Positions 43,956 through 53,341 of a stretch of DNA of 64,000 nt are shown here, in pieces. A program made the translations under genes and the position numbers. Position 1 is the stretch's first letter. The number at the start of each line of letters is the position of its first letter. The DNA is from UBA4416 sp963422675 (GTDB taxonomy: Bacteria > Bacteroidota > Bacteroidia > B-17B0 > Aurantibacillaceae): positions 62,001 through 126,000 of the forward strand of contig CAXVYS010000009.1 in assembly GCA_963422675.2 (NCBI GenBank), written 5' to 3'. Below the pieces are notes generated by a model. It made no database searches. It was given only the letters and a program-made list of their open reading frames with translations, and had not been told where the DNA came from.

Positions 43956-45038
43956 ATGACCATAGTAAAAAGTACGTTAACAATTTTATTGATGCTAACG
44001 ATGAATATAGCTTTTTCGCAACTAAAAAAAGTCGAAAAGGTTATTGATTCCTGTGTAAAAAATGACAATTTCAATGGTGCTGTGCTGATTGCGAAAAACG
44101 GAGAAATTGAATCGCTGACTTACACAGGATTCGCCAACAGACATTATGATATTAAGTTTTCCGACGAAATAAGATTTCATATTTTTTCTCTGACAAAAAC
44201 ATTCACCGCTGTGTTGATCATGCAGTTGTATGAAAAAGGAAAAATAAAATTGGATTCAACTATATTTACCTATTATCCGGAGTATAAGGGCGAAGCTGCA
44301 AAAAAAGTTACTATACGAAATTTGCTTACTTACAGCAGTGGTAGAGAAAACAAAGATATCAGTTCGCCGGAACTGATCCACGAGGCTTATGATAAGACGA
44401 TCTGGGAGTTAGATAGTTTTATAGTTAAGTTTTTATCTGAAAAACTGATTCATACACCCGGCACAAAATTCGATTATAACAACGGCGACTTTATCTTATT
44501 AGGGAAGATCATCGAAAAAATATACAACAAACCTTATGAGCAGGTTTTGAACGAGCAGATCCTGCAGCCTTTGCAAATGCACAATACTGGTTTCCTGCAT
44601 CATGATGCTATCGTCAAAAACCTTGACGAAGGCTATGTGGGGGCTGATTCCAATGCATTTTCACTCCACATGCCTACCAATGTCTATATTGATAATTTGT
44701 ATTCTGCAGGAGCCATGTATTCCACTCCAAAAGACTTATTGATTTTTGACCAGGCATTATTTAACCACACATTAATTAAAAAGCCAACCTTAGACACCAT
44801 GCTTAGCTCTTACAAAGAGTTGGGTGATGTAGCATTTGGTTTTTGGGTTTATCAAAAAAAAATTGGTTCTATAAATACGTTATTTGCAGAACGGCAGGGA
44901 GAAGGATATGGACACAGCGCTAACTGGGTGCATTTAGTGGATAAGGATATGACATTGTTTATTCTATCGAATACCAAGACTATTGAATACCTGAATAAAA
45001 TGAGAGAGAAAATAATATCAGCCTATTACGGACAATGA
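43956..45038 (+). CDS. Secreted serine hydrolase (class C beta-lactamase / DD-peptidase family)
   Basis: A 360-residue exported enzyme with signal peptide residues 1-21. Catalytic motifs are SLTK (Ser78, Lys81), YNN (Tyr174, Asn176) and GHSANW in place of KTG. There is no long C-terminal accessory domain, unlike the 580-residue member at 28990. It is likely to be a peptidase or esterase acting on cell-wall or peptide substrates; real beta-lactamase activity cannot be assumed. Confidence 0.88.
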   Translation: MTIVKSTLTILLMLTMNIAFSQLKKVEKVIDSCVKNDNFNGAVLIAKNGEIESLTYTGFANRHYDIKFSDEIRFHIFSLTKTFTAVLIMQLYEKGKIKLDSTIFTYYPEYKGEAAKKVTIRNLLTYSSGRENKDISSPELIHEAYDKTIWELDSFIVKFLSEKLIHTPGTKFDYNNGDFILLGKIIEKIYNKPYEQVLNEQILQPLQMHNTGFLHHDAIVKNLDEGYVGADSNAFSLHMPTNVYIDNLYSAGAMYSTPKDLLIFDQALFNHTLIKKPTLDTMLSSYKELGDVAFGFWVYQKKIGSINTLFAERQGEGYGHSANWVHLVDKDMTLFILSNTKTIEYLNKMREKIISAYYGQ

Positions 45039-45074
45039 GTAAACATATGAGATGAAAATGTTTGAACGGGTATA

Positions 45075-45111
45075 AAGCAAAAAGCACATCCTTAAGATGT
45101 GCTTTTTGCTT
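45075..45111. terminator. Strong hairpin terminator next to tRNA-Arg
   Basis: A 16-bp perfect stem (45075-45090 with 45096-45111) around the loop cttaa. It contains AAAAAGCACATC and its complement, giving T-runs on both strands. It probably ends the serine hydrolase transcript and the minus-strand tRNA-Arg transcript. Confidence 0.9.
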
Positions 45112-45112
45112 G

Positions 45113-45184
45113 TGGCTCCACTAGGAATCGAACCTAGATCTAAAGTTTAGGAAACTTCTATTCTATCCATTGAACTATGATGCC
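45113..45184 (-). tRNA. tRNA-Arg (anticodon CCT)
   Basis: Read on the minus strand, the 72-base gene has a 7-bp acceptor stem (GGCATCA with TGGAGCC, one A-A mismatch and one wobble). It has a D-arm with GTTCAATGGATAGAAT, an anticodon stem GAAGT/ACTTT with loop TTCCTAA, and a T-arm with TTCGATTC. CCA is not encoded. Anticodon CCT reads AGG. Confidence 0.9.
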
Positions 45185-45256
45185 AATAATTCCTGCAAAT
45201 GTAAGCTTTAATCCAAAATAATAACCACTGAGGTTTTTGAAATTCCTGAAAAACAA

Positions 45257-45283
45257 AAAAGCCACCCGACATCGGTGGCTTTT
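45257..45283. terminator. Terminator next to tRNA-Asn
   Basis: GCCACC (45261-45266) pairs with GGTGGC (45274-45279) around a 7-base loop, with A-run and T-run flanks. It is oriented to end the minus-strand tRNA-Asn transcript. Confidence 0.8.
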
Positions 45284-45284
45284 G

Positions 45285-45358
45285 CTCCCTTTCCTGGGCT
45301 CGAACCAGGGACCCCATGATTAACAGTCATGTGCTCTAACCAGCTGAGCTAAAAGGGA
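45285..45358 (-). tRNA. tRNA-Asn (anticodon GTT)
   Basis: The 74-base gene on the minus strand folds well: acceptor TCCCTTT/AAAGGGA, D-arm AGCTCAGCTGGTTAGAGC, anticodon arm with loop CTGTTAA, and T-arm CCTGGTTCGAGCCCAGG. The discriminator base is G and CCA is not encoded. The GTT anticodon reads AAC and AAT. Confidence 0.95.
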
Positions 45359-45410
45359 ATCTTTTTCCTTTAAGGAGTGCAAATTTAATATCTATTTTAT
45401 AAATAAACAA

Positions 45411-45418
45411 TATATTTG
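45411..45418 (+). promoter_or_regulatory. -7 element of the PfkB kinase gene
   Basis: TATATTTG fits the TAnnTTTG consensus and lies 25 bases before the start codon. No clear TTTG box was found 20 bases upstream. Confidence 0.5.
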
Positions 45419-45443
45419 TCAAAATTTTTTTAATTCTTTAAAT

Positions 45444-46367
45444 ATGAGTCTTTTAGTTGTAGGTACAGTGGCTTTTGATGCTATTGAAACTCCTTTCGGA
45501 AAAACCGATAAAATTGTTGGTGGAGCAGCAAGTTACATTGCTTTGGCAGCATCTTATTTCGATAAAAACATCAACCTGGTATCGGTAGTAGGAGACGATT
45601 TTCCAACGGATTTCCTTGATATTCTTAAATCTAAAGGGGTTGACCTTACCGGTCTTCAGATCAAAAAAGGAGAAAAATCCTTTTTCTGGAGCGGGCGTTA
45701 CCATAACGATATGAATTCGAGAGACACATTGGATACACAATTAAACGTATTAGAAACGTTTGATCCTGTAGTGCCCGAAAATTGCAAAGAAGTGGATTTC
45801 CTGATGCTTGGAAATTTAATGCCTTTGGTACAACAAAAAGTATTGGATCAGTTAACCAAACGCCCGAAACTGATTGTATTGGATACCATGAATTTCTGGA
45901 TGGATATTGCCATGGATGAACTCATGAAAACATTAGGCCAGATAGATGTATTAACGATCAACGATTCGGAAGCACGTCAATTATCAGGAGAATATTCTTT
46001 AGTAAAAGCAGCACAAAAAATATTGGCTATGGGGCCAAAAGTATTGGTAATTAAAAAAGGAGAACATGGCGCTTTATTATTTAATAAAGAAGAAGTGTTT
46101 TTTGCACCGGCTTTACCTTTAGAAGATGTATTTGATCCTACAGGAGCCGGAGACAGCTTTGCAGGTGGTTTCATCGGGTATTTGGCAAAAACGCAGGATA
46201 TCAGTTTCGAAAACATGAAACGCGCTATTATTTTTGGCTCTGCCATGGCAAGTTTCACTGTTGAAAAATTTGGAACAGAACGTTTAATGAATTTATCTGA
46301 TAAAGATGTTCAGGAACGTGTTCAGGAGTTTATTGACCTGGTTCAGTTCGATATTTCTTTAGTATAG
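45444..46367 (+). CDS. PfkB-family sugar kinase
   Basis: A 307-residue ribokinase-fold kinase. Family signatures are GGAASYIALAASYFDKNINL near the N-terminus and DPTGAGDSFAGGFIGYLA (near residue 230), where the Asp of GAGD is the catalytic base. It is transcribed singly and ends with a good terminator. The substrate (ribose, adenosine, fructose or other) cannot be told from the sequence. Confidence 0.9.
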   Translation: MSLLVVGTVAFDAIETPFGKTDKIVGGAASYIALAASYFDKNINLVSVVGDDFPTDFLDILKSKGVDLTGLQIKKGEKSFFWSGRYHNDMNSRDTLDTQLNVLETFDPVVPENCKEVDFLMLGNLMPLVQQKVLDQLTKRPKLIVLDTMNFWMDIAMDELMKTLGQIDVLTINDSEARQLSGEYSLVKAAQKILAMGPKVLVIKKGEHGALLFNKEEVFFAPALPLEDVFDPTGAGDSFAGGFIGYLAKTQDISFENMKRAIIFGSAMASFTVEKFGTERLMNLSDKDVQERVQEFIDLVQFDISLV

Positions 46368-46387
46368 GAATACGCTTTGTTTCATTA

Positions 46388-46415
46388 AGCCCTGCAATAC
46401 CTGCGGGGCTTTTTT
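46388..46415 (+). terminator. Terminator of the PfkB kinase gene
   Basis: AGCCCTGCA (46388-46396) pairs with TGCGGGGCT (46402-46410), one G-U pair, loop of 5 bases, followed by TTTTT. Confidence 0.85.
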
Positions 46416-46476
46416 GTGTATGATGGTCTGTACTTTTTATGTACCTTAGCTCAACGCTTTCGGGTTTAATTGATTT

Positions 46477-47262
46477 ATGCTGACTAAAATTTCCATACTG
46501 ATGTGTTTTGTGGTGTGCTGCTCCTTTGCATTTCAAACAACTAACCCCATTCATGTAAAATTTACCGATAAAGATAGTAAGGCCGTTGTGGATGGTTTTG
46601 GAAACATGTATGTGATTCATATTGATGAAATTAAAAAGTATAACGCTGCGGGAATATTTCAAAAAACATTCAGCAACAAACGCCTTGGTAAAATAGATGA
46701 GATCGATGTTTCCAACCCTTTAAAAATACTGGTATACTACAAAGAATTTCAGCAGGTTTTGTTTTTGGATAATCAGCTCTCCCCGTCAAGTACCGTTATC
46801 TCCCTGGAAACCATTGGCTACGAACAGGCATCGTTGGTTTGCACCTCTTTAAACAATAGTTTCTGGCTTTATGATAAACAAAATAATGAACTGTTGAGGT
46901 TTGATGCTGAATTAAAAACGCTGGTTAAGACAGGAAACCTCAAACGAATTTTAGATATAGACATAAAACCGAACTTTATGCGCGAGCATGGCAATTATTT
47001 GTACCTGAATTGCCCTAATGAAGGAATTTTGGTGTTTGATATTTATGGAACGTTTTACAAGACGATGCCCATCAAAAATTTGACGGAGTTTAACGTCATT
47101 AACGGAAATGTGTTTTATTTTGATAAGCAAACACTAAAGGAATATCAGCCGCAAACCTTTAATACCATTGAAAAACCGTTCAATGATTCCCTCCTTAAAA
47201 AAGTGTATTGGCAAAACAATACCTACTACCGGATTTATGGCGATTCACTGATAGTAAACTAA
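46477..47262 (+). CDS. Exported protein of unknown function, beta-propeller-like
   Basis: The 261-residue product has a signal peptide (MLTKISILMCFVVCCSFAFQ, about residues 1-19). The remainder shows repeated short strands with aromatic ends, such as NMYVIHIDEIKKYN, LVYYKEFQQVLFLD, FWLYDKQNNELLRF and GILVFDIYGTFYK, spaced about 45 residues. This suggests a partial or small beta-propeller. I do not know a function. Confidence 0.7.
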   Translation: MLTKISILMCFVVCCSFAFQTTNPIHVKFTDKDSKAVVDGFGNMYVIHIDEIKKYNAAGIFQKTFSNKRLGKIDEIDVSNPLKILVYYKEFQQVLFLDNQLSPSSTVISLETIGYEQASLVCTSLNNSFWLYDKQNNELLRFDAELKTLVKTGNLKRILDIDIKPNFMREHGNYLYLNCPNEGILVFDIYGTFYKTMPIKNLTEFNVINGNVFYFDKQTLKEYQPQTFNTIEKPFNDSLLKKVYWQNNTYYRIYGDSLIVN

Positions 47263-47368
47263 ATTTTTAGGTTAGAGTTCCTGTTTTTAGTTTTTTTTGT
47301 TAATTTTTTAATCGTCGTTTCTCTCTTCTTTATCGATTTTTGACTATTTTTGGTAAAAACCAATCCTT

Positions 47369-48193
47369 ATGCTTATTAAAGAAAACCATTCGATCCTAAT
47401 ACCTGTGGACTTTTCTAAACAATCACTGGTAGCTGTCAAACAATCATACAATTTAGCAAAATTCACCAATTCTAAAATTGTATTAATGCATGTTTCTACT
47501 AAAAGTGATACCGAGCATAAAGAGGATCTTGAGAAACTTGCTGCTGAAACCCGCACAGGAAGCGGAATGGTGGTAGAAACCCTGAATATAAAAGGAGATG
47601 TGTATGAGCTTACCGATAAAAAAGCGGAAGAGCTTCAAAGTGCCCTCATCATTATTGGTTTGGATACTCATGTGCGTTTCCGGAGCTTTATGGGCTCAAA
47701 CAATGCCAGTAAATTTATAAAAAATGCCCCTTGCCCGGTTATTACTATCAGGTCTCTCGAAAACAGGGACACCTGCAGAAATATTGTATTACCTTTTGAT
47801 TTAACCCCTGAGAGCCGCGAAAAAGTGCCCATTGTAGTGCAGTTGGCCAGTTATTATAAAGCGGACATTCGTATCGTATCGGTGTTTAGCCCTAATGATC
47901 ATAAGTATGAAAATGAATTACTGCCTTATTTACAGCAGATCAAAAAATTTATTAAGGATAAAGGTGTCAACTGTACCAATAAGTCAATCCCAAGCAACAA
48001 TGTTGCTGAGGCCATAGTAGAATATGCCAATAAAAATGATTGCGATTTAATTGTACAGATGAATAAAAAAGATTTGACGATTGGTGATATGTTTGGAGGG
48101 TCGCTTGCTCAAAAAATCGTTGATATCAGTAATATTCCTGTATTATCGGTTAATCCAATGAAACGCGAAAGCTTAAGCAGTGGAATTCACTAG
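47369..48193 (+). CDS. Universal stress protein with two Usp domains
   Basis: The 274-residue protein holds tandem UspA folds at about residues 5-140 and 145-270. The first has ILIPVDFSKQSLVAVKQSYN and FMGSNNASKFIKNAPCPVIT. The second has NIVLPFDLTPESREKVPIVV and FGGSLAQKIVDISNIPVLSV. The G-x-x-G-x9-S/T nucleotide loop is degenerate in both. It lies 18 bases before the AsmA-like gene, and the two may be co-transcribed. Confidence 0.9.
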   Translation: MLIKENHSILIPVDFSKQSLVAVKQSYNLAKFTNSKIVLMHVSTKSDTEHKEDLEKLAAETRTGSGMVVETLNIKGDVYELTDKKAEELQSALIIIGLDTHVRFRSFMGSNNASKFIKNAPCPVITIRSLENRDTCRNIVLPFDLTPESREKVPIVVQLASYYKADIRIVSVFSPNDHKYENELLPYLQQIKKFIKDKGVNCTNKSIPSNNVAEAIVEYANKNDCDLIVQMNKKDLTIGDMFGGSLAQKIVDISNIPVLSVNPMKRESLSSGIH

Positions 48194-48211
48194 TGTTCTT
48201 TACGCCATGTA

Positions 48212-50593
48212 ATGAAATGGATTAAACGAATTATAGGAATCTTTTTCGGATTTGTTCTCCTTTTACTGGTTCTGGTATTTACACTCATCACGTTTTATAA
48301 AAAAGAATTAGCAGGTGTACTTATTGATAATTTAAAGATCAATTACGCCCTAACCTTAAACGTGAAGAGCATTGATGTGTCCTTGTTTGAAAATTTCCCC
48401 CAGGCCTCTATCCAGTTAAATGACGTTTCCCTCAACAGCGATTTGCATCCTGCCAATAAACCCTTGTTACAAGCGGAATCTATTGCATTATCCATTAACC
48501 TTCAAAAATTACTTCAAAAAGAATTTGAAATTAATGGAGTATCGATCAAAGCTGCTAACATATTGATGGTGCAGAATGGTGATGGGAGCAACAACTTTCA
48601 ATTTACTAAACAAACCAACAAACCGGCTTCAAAACTATCGGGTTTGGCATTCGATATCCATAAAATTACATTTTCCAATACGCACTTTAATTTTTCAAAT
48701 GCAGGAAACGGCCAAACGATTGATCTCGCTTTTGTAAACAATGCACTTTATTTAAAGAAACATCCCGAAGGCTTCCATCTGGAGCTAAAAGGAACTCTGA
48801 AAGTGGCCGGATTGCTCTTTAAACCTACTAAAGGGCCTTTCCTCAAAAATGCAGAAGCAGAGCTTGATCTTAAAGGAATTTGGTTTAAAGACCATAAATC
48901 TGTTTTTATTCATACGACTTCTTCTATTGAAATTGAGCAAATACGCTATGCTACCAATGCCTTTATTCAGTTTGGTGAAGAAAAAAAACTGACACTCTGC
49001 ATTGATGCTAAAAATCTATCCTATCAAAAAGGGGTTAAGTTACTGAATACTAAAATTAAACGTACCCTTTCCAACTTCAACATACATAAACCTTTTGACG
49101 CTAACGTTTTAGTAGTTGCTGCTTTAGGAATAAAACAGGACCCCATTGTGCTTGTAAAAATAAAATGTAAGGATAACGATGTCACAATTGGTAATGGTAA
49201 CATTCCCTGCACCGGGGTACGTTTTAAGGGAATAATCTTAAGCCTTGATTCGTCATTTACAAAAGGCAATGAAGAAAACGCCCGTATCATCTTTTCGCCC
49301 GTTAAAGGCAATATATATGATGTGCCATTTGCCGCATCGGTAAAGGTACACAGCTTTACCGATCCTTACGTAACTATTGCTGCCTCGTTTTTGATAGATG
49401 CCGAAAAAGCGAAATTAACCGCCTCTGAGGAATTTGATTTGAAAGGAACCTGTAAGGCAACTGTTTCTTATACAGGTTTTGCAAAAAAAATGAATAAACA
49501 ACAGTTTCTGAATTCGGATATGAAACTGGATGCAGTATTGGCGTTTAAAGAATTTAGTTACAAAGAACATCATAAACCGTATGTATATAAGGTAAATGGC
49601 AAAACACACTTAACCAATACCGAACTTAAGTTTAACCAATTGCGTTTAAAAACAGATGGGGGAGAGGTGGCCCTTGCAGGAAAAATAGATAATTTTGCGC
49701 AGTATGTTTTGGGATTAACCAATAATCTTAATATTAATTTAAGTGCATCTACCGATCAATTTGTACTTGATCCCTTTTTAAAAAAATCGATCGCTAGCTC
49801 GCATATGCTTTCCCCTCAGGCTTCTAAGAAAACTGTTAAACAATTAAATAAAGAAAGTAACTTCGAATTTAAGGTCTCTCTTAAGGCTAAAAAAATGCTC
49901 ATCCGAAAAGTTATTGCAGAGAATGCAGTCATTGATCTCTTTTATAAAAACAGTTTATTAAACGTAAAGTCCCTTTCGGTAAATACCTGCGATGGTAAAT
50001 TAACGGCGAAAGCAACCATTGATAAATTAGAAACGATTAAAGCGGATATCAATTTAGACAACATAAATGTGAACAAATTATTCGACCAGTTCGAAAACTT
50101 CGGTCAACAGGCCATTCAGAGCAGGCAACTTAAAGGAACTATTTCTGTGAATGCAAAACTGGATACGAAGCTCGATCATAAAATGCAGATTATTCCTACC
50201 TCTATGAAAGGAATTGTTAAACTGAAATTAAAAGAAGGACATTTAATAGATTACGAACCATTACAAAATATATCGACGTTTATTTTTCGCAACAGAAATT
50301 TTAATGATGTTACATTTTCTGAAATGAATGAAACGTTTCGGATCAATGGTTACGAAATGGATATTGAAGAGTTGGAAATTGCCTCTAACATTCTGAATTT
50401 ATATGTAAGTGGAACCTATAATTTTAAATCTCTTTCAAACATTAACCTGGTAATTCCCTGGAGCAATTTAAAACGGAGAGGAAAAAATTACATTCCGGTA
50501 AGCTCCGGCCAAACAGCCCAAGATGTAAAAGGACTAAAGCTCAATTACTCAGGGATGCCCAAAAAAATGAAGCTTGCTTTGGGTCATAAATAA
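48212..50593 (+). CDS. AsmA-like protein
   Basis: A 793-residue protein anchored by one N-terminal helix (IIGIFFGFVLLLLVLVFTLI). It has the AsmA N-terminal signature LKINYALTLNVKSIDVSLFE, FPQASIQLNDVSL, and a C-terminal AsmA_2 region with KGTISVNAKLDTKLDHKM and LKEGHLIDYEPLQNISTFIF. The long beta-taco-like body is typical of proteins that move phospholipids between the membranes. A role in outer-membrane lipid homeostasis is likely, by family. Confidence 0.87.
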   Translation: MKWIKRIIGIFFGFVLLLLVLVFTLITFYKKELAGVLIDNLKINYALTLNVKSIDVSLFENFPQASIQLNDVSLNSDLHPANKPLLQAESIALSINLQKLLQKEFEINGVSIKAANILMVQNGDGSNNFQFTKQTNKPASKLSGLAFDIHKITFSNTHFNFSNAGNGQTIDLAFVNNALYLKKHPEGFHLELKGTLKVAGLLFKPTKGPFLKNAEAELDLKGIWFKDHKSVFIHTTSSIEIEQIRYATNAFIQFGEEKKLTLCIDAKNLSYQKGVKLLNTKIKRTLSNFNIHKPFDANVLVVAALGIKQDPIVLVKIKCKDNDVTIGNGNIPCTGVRFKGIILSLDSSFTKGNEENARIIFSPVKGNIYDVPFAASVKVHSFTDPYVTIAASFLIDAEKAKLTASEEFDLKGTCKATVSYTGFAKKMNKQQFLNSDMKLDAVLAFKEFSYKEHHKPYVYKVNGKTHLTNTELKFNQLRLKTDGGEVALAGKIDNFAQYVLGLTNNLNINLSASTDQFVLDPFLKKSIASSHMLSPQASKKTVKQLNKESNFEFKVSLKAKKMLIRKVIAENAVIDLFYKNSLLNVKSLSVNTCDGKLTAKATIDKLETIKADINLDNINVNKLFDQFENFGQQAIQSRQLKGTISVNAKLDTKLDHKMQIIPTSMKGIVKLKLKEGHLIDYEPLQNISTFIFRNRNFNDVTFSEMNETFRINGYEMDIEELEIASNILNLYVSGTYNFKSLSNINLVIPWSNLKRRGKNYIPVSSGQTAQDVKGLKLNYSGMPKKMKLALGHK

Positions 50594-50732
50594 GCCTGAG
50601 ACCCCCTGGAAGCACGGTCTATGATTGTTTTATTCCCTTGATACGACAGGCGAAAAGCATAAATCGTTATTCTTAACATTCCCGTAACATTTCAGTGAAG
50701 TTAACTTTAAAGAAGTTGAGTTAATTTGTGAC

Positions 50733-51080
50733 ATGAAATGTTTCATTACCTATTTTACGATCGTTTTCTTTATGATCTTATCTGTATCTGTTAAAGCGGG
50801 TGAGCTTCCTAAGCCATCAGTGAAAACAGTGATGATTAGTGGTAAGATACAGGATGCTAAAAGCAACGAGCTATTGGCCGGTGTAAAAATAGAATGTGAG
50901 AATTGTCAAAAAGTAGTTTACTCCGATTTAAGCGGACGTTTTTTTATCTACTTACAGGTAAACACCCAACAGGATTTTAAAATTGAATTTTCACAGGTGG
51001 GATATTCTTCTAAAACCATTGATTCAAAAGCCCTCAGCGTATCTGCCGGTAACCTGGAGATTAATCTGGATGCTGAGTAA
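50733..51080 (+). CDS. Small secreted carboxypeptidase-regulatory-like domain protein
   Basis: The 115-residue product has a signal peptide (residues 1-22, ending VSVKAG) and one CarboxypepD_reg-like beta-sandwich: VMISGKIQDAKSNELLAGVK, CENCQKVVYSDLSGRFFIYL and FKIEFSQVGYSSKTI. The Cys pair CENC is unusual and may form a disulfide. It stands alone. These domains occur on many Bacteroidota surface proteins. Confidence 0.82.
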   Translation: MKCFITYFTIVFFMILSVSVKAGELPKPSVKTVMISGKIQDAKSNELLAGVKIECENCQKVVYSDLSGRFFIYLQVNTQQDFKIEFSQVGYSSKTIDSKALSVSAGNLEINLDAE

Positions 51081-51111
51081 GTAATTTTCAATGTAAAGTT
51101 AAAGTTATGTT

Positions 51112-51131
51112 TTTGTTACCGTTGTAACAAA
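51112..51131. promoter_or_regulatory. 8-bp hairpin between two small secreted-protein genes
   Basis: TTTGTTAC and GTAACAAA form a perfect inverted repeat around CGTT. It lies 32 bases after the first gene and is followed by a TATAAT-like box (gtataattg). It could be an operator for the next gene or a weak terminator; there is only a short T-run after it. Confidence 0.4.
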
Positions 51132-51202
51132 TTTGTGCTTTTTAGGTATAATTGTATTAGAAATCTATGGCAGGTTTCCATAACAATTTAAAAAGCTGCA
51201 TT

Positions 51203-51664
51203 ATGAAAACATTAACCCTTATTTTATGCCTCCTTTCAGGAGCATTTACATACGCTCAAAACATCGCTTTTAATAATGGGATTTATTCTCAAAATGATAT
51301 GGCTTATACGGGTAAGTATGAGTTATATTATGAAAACGGATCAGTGAAAGAAATTTTGAATATTAAAGATGGTAAATTGAACGGAGAAGTAATTAAGTAT
51401 TACGAAAACGGTCAGAAAATGGAAGCAGGGCAATACGAAAATAATTTGAAGTTTGGTTTGTGGACACGTTATAATAAAGCAGGCATATTGACGGCTGAGG
51501 CTTCATACAAAAATGATAAAAAGGACGGAACCTGGTTCGTTTACGACGATAAAGGGCATAAATTATTTAAAATGGAATATAAAAACGGAGAAAAAACAGG
51601 AGAGTGGTTTCAGTGGGATGAAAATGGTGCAGTAGTTAAAACAACCTCTTACGCTTCAATGTAA
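51203..51664 (+). CDS. Secreted MORN-like / YwqK-family repeat protein
   Basis: The 153-residue product from ATG 51203 has a signal peptide (MKTLTLILCLLSGAFTYA). Four or five repeats of about 22 residues follow, each with a Y-x-x-G core: GKYELYYENGSVKEI, GEVIKYYENGQKMEAG, GLWTRYNKAGILTAEA, GTWFVYDDKGHKLFKM and GEWFQWDENGAVV. These match YwqK/MORN_2 repeats. The function is unknown. An upstream start at 51167 would add 12 residues before the signal peptide. Confidence 0.87.
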   Translation: MKTLTLILCLLSGAFTYAQNIAFNNGIYSQNDMAYTGKYELYYENGSVKEILNIKDGKLNGEVIKYYENGQKMEAGQYENNLKFGLWTRYNKAGILTAEASYKNDKKDGTWFVYDDKGHKLFKMEYKNGEKTGEWFQWDENGAVVKTTSYASM

Positions 51665-51683
51665 TTGTAAACTGTTCTTAAAA

Positions 51684-51718
51684 CAAAAACCATCTGCCAG
51701 TTAGCAGGTGGTTTTTTT
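51684..51718 (+). terminator. Terminator of the MORN-like gene
   Basis: AACCATCTGC pairs with GCAGGTGGTT (one G-U) around a 6-base loop, followed by a run of T. Confidence 0.88.
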
Positions 51719-51785
51719 ATGTTCTTTAATTTCACAGAGAAGAAATCATCTGTTTGCAATGCCTGTATTTAAAGCATTGCAGGCA

Positions 51786-53183
51786 TCATATCTTTACACC
51801 AATTACTAAAATATCATCCACTTGTTCCAGTGTTCCTTGCCATTGGTTAATGGTATCATTCAATACGTTTTTCTGCTCGTTGAATTTGAGGTAGGCATGT
51901 TGCAACAGGACATCCTTAAATTGCTTATGCATGAATTTTTTCCCGTCGGGCCCTCCAAACTGATCGGGAAAACCATCAGAGAAAGTATAAATGCAATCAC
52001 CCTCCTCTAAAGCCAGTGTAACGCTTGTAAAGGGCTTGTAGTCGTGGTAAAAGCCACAGGGCTGTTTATCCGCTTTATACACGGTGAGTGATTTAAGGGA
52101 GGGATTAGCACTGTTTTTAATAATATACAAAGGGTTATTGGCAGAAGCGTACGACATTTCTTTTTTCAGTTTATCGATACAGCAAATGGTAATATCCATT
52201 CCATCTTTACTCTCTCCAAAATTTCCATTTTGTTTCAGGGTACCAATGATTTTATCGCGCATCAGGTTCAGGATCATAGCAGGGTCTTGCACTTTTTTAA
52301 CTTCAATGATCTCATCCAGGAACGATAAGCCCAGCATCGTCATAAAACCACCGGGAACCCCATGCCCCGTACAATCGCCTGTAGCATAAAACACCAGGTT
52401 ATTCTTTTCATGAATCCAGTAAAAATCGCCGCTTACAATATCCTTAGGCTTAAATAGAACAAAACTGTCTTTAAACGATTTCCCGAATTGTTCTTCGCTT
52501 GGGATAAGTGATTGTTGAATACTCCTGGCATAGTTGATGCTGTCGGTAATTTCCTTTTTTTGATGAACTACTTCCTCATGTTTCTGCTCAATGATCTCTT
52601 TGGAACGGGCTAATTCCAAGCGACTCCTGATCTCGTTATAGGTTAAGCGGTAACGGGTTCTTATTAAAAATACGCAGAAGAACGCAACGGTAAAGGTGAG
52701 CAAACCGCCATTGGTAATAAACTCATCTACCGTTAAAGGGCTGTTAAGGCTATAAAAAATAACGTTACTGGCTATTGTAGCCATTAAGAGTATCCAGGAT
52801 AATTTCATTTCCCATAATACCAGCATTCCCGCACCAATAAATAATACCATATAGGCAAAGGCATGCTTTTGTAAATGAGGAATATCCATCACACTCCACA
52901 TGTAGGCGTTTTGCACGGAAATACCTAATACCAGGATAAACATACAGCTGTAAATGCTTATGTTAAGCGTGTTTCGGAGTAATAAAATAAGCAGGCTTCC
53001 GCCCGATACACATAACCTGAAAATAAAAAAGGAAATCCAGTATTCTTTAATGCTTAAGAAGTCGCCAAGAAACCAAACGAGGTTTAATCCAATACCAATC
53101 CAACAAGCAATCACATGAAATTTTTCTGTGTTGTTGTAAAATTCTTTCTTTACAAGATTTTCCGGAATCGCAGTTTCTGACAT
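51786..53183 (-). CDS. SpoIIE/RsbU-type membrane protein phosphatase
   Basis: A 465-residue protein with six hydrophobic helices (residues about 25-175) and a coiled coil (RSKEIIEQKHEEVVHQKKEI). A PP2C-type SpoIIE domain follows, with DIVSGDFYWIHEKNN, DCTGHGVPGGFMTMLGLSFL and YTFSDGFPDQFGG carrying the metal-binding aspartates. Such proteins dephosphorylate anti-anti-sigma factors in partner-switching pathways. No STAS or RsbW gene is nearby, so the partner is elsewhere. Confidence 0.92.
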   Translation of the reverse strand: MSETAIPENLVKKEFYNNTEKFHVIACWIGIGLNLVWFLGDFLSIKEYWISFFIFRLCVSGGSLLILLLRNTLNISIYSCMFILVLGISVQNAYMWSVMDIPHLQKHAFAYMVLFIGAGMLVLWEMKLSWILLMATIASNVIFYSLNSPLTVDEFITNGGLLTFTVAFFCVFLIRTRYRLTYNEIRSRLELARSKEIIEQKHEEVVHQKKEITDSINYARSIQQSLIPSEEQFGKSFKDSFVLFKPKDIVSGDFYWIHEKNNLVFYATGDCTGHGVPGGFMTMLGLSFLDEIIEVKKVQDPAMILNLMRDKIIGTLKQNGNFGESKDGMDITICCIDKLKKEMSYASANNPLYIIKNSANPSLKSLTVYKADKQPCGFYHDYKPFTSVTLALEEGDCIYTFSDGFPDQFGGPDGKKFMHKQFKDVLLQHAYLKFNEQKNVLNDTINQWQGTLEQVDDILVIGVKI

Positions 53184-53293
53184 GGAGTTCTAATATACAA
53201 AACATTACAGGCAAAATAAAAAAATATTAAGCCTGTAAATCCTTATTAACAAACACCCTTCATGAACAGTTGTTTACGCATTGCCATAAACTA

Positions 53294-53321
53294 AAGAAAG
53301 CCCTGTAAACAGAGCTTTCTT
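53294..53321 (-). terminator. Terminator of fbp
   Basis: AAGAAAGC and GCTTTCTT form an 8-bp stem, with extra CTGT/ACAG pairing inside and a T-rich end on the minus strand. It lies 21 bases beyond the fbp stop. Confidence 0.75.
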
Positions 53322-53341
53322 AAATCACTAAAGAGGTTTTA

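Noticed and set aside
28990..45038. Antibiotic-resistance beta-lactamases (two class C-like genes)
   Set aside because: Both have SxxK, but the other motifs (YSG or YNN, HSA instead of KTG) fit the broad serine hydrolase family; no evidence supports true beta-lactam hydrolysis.
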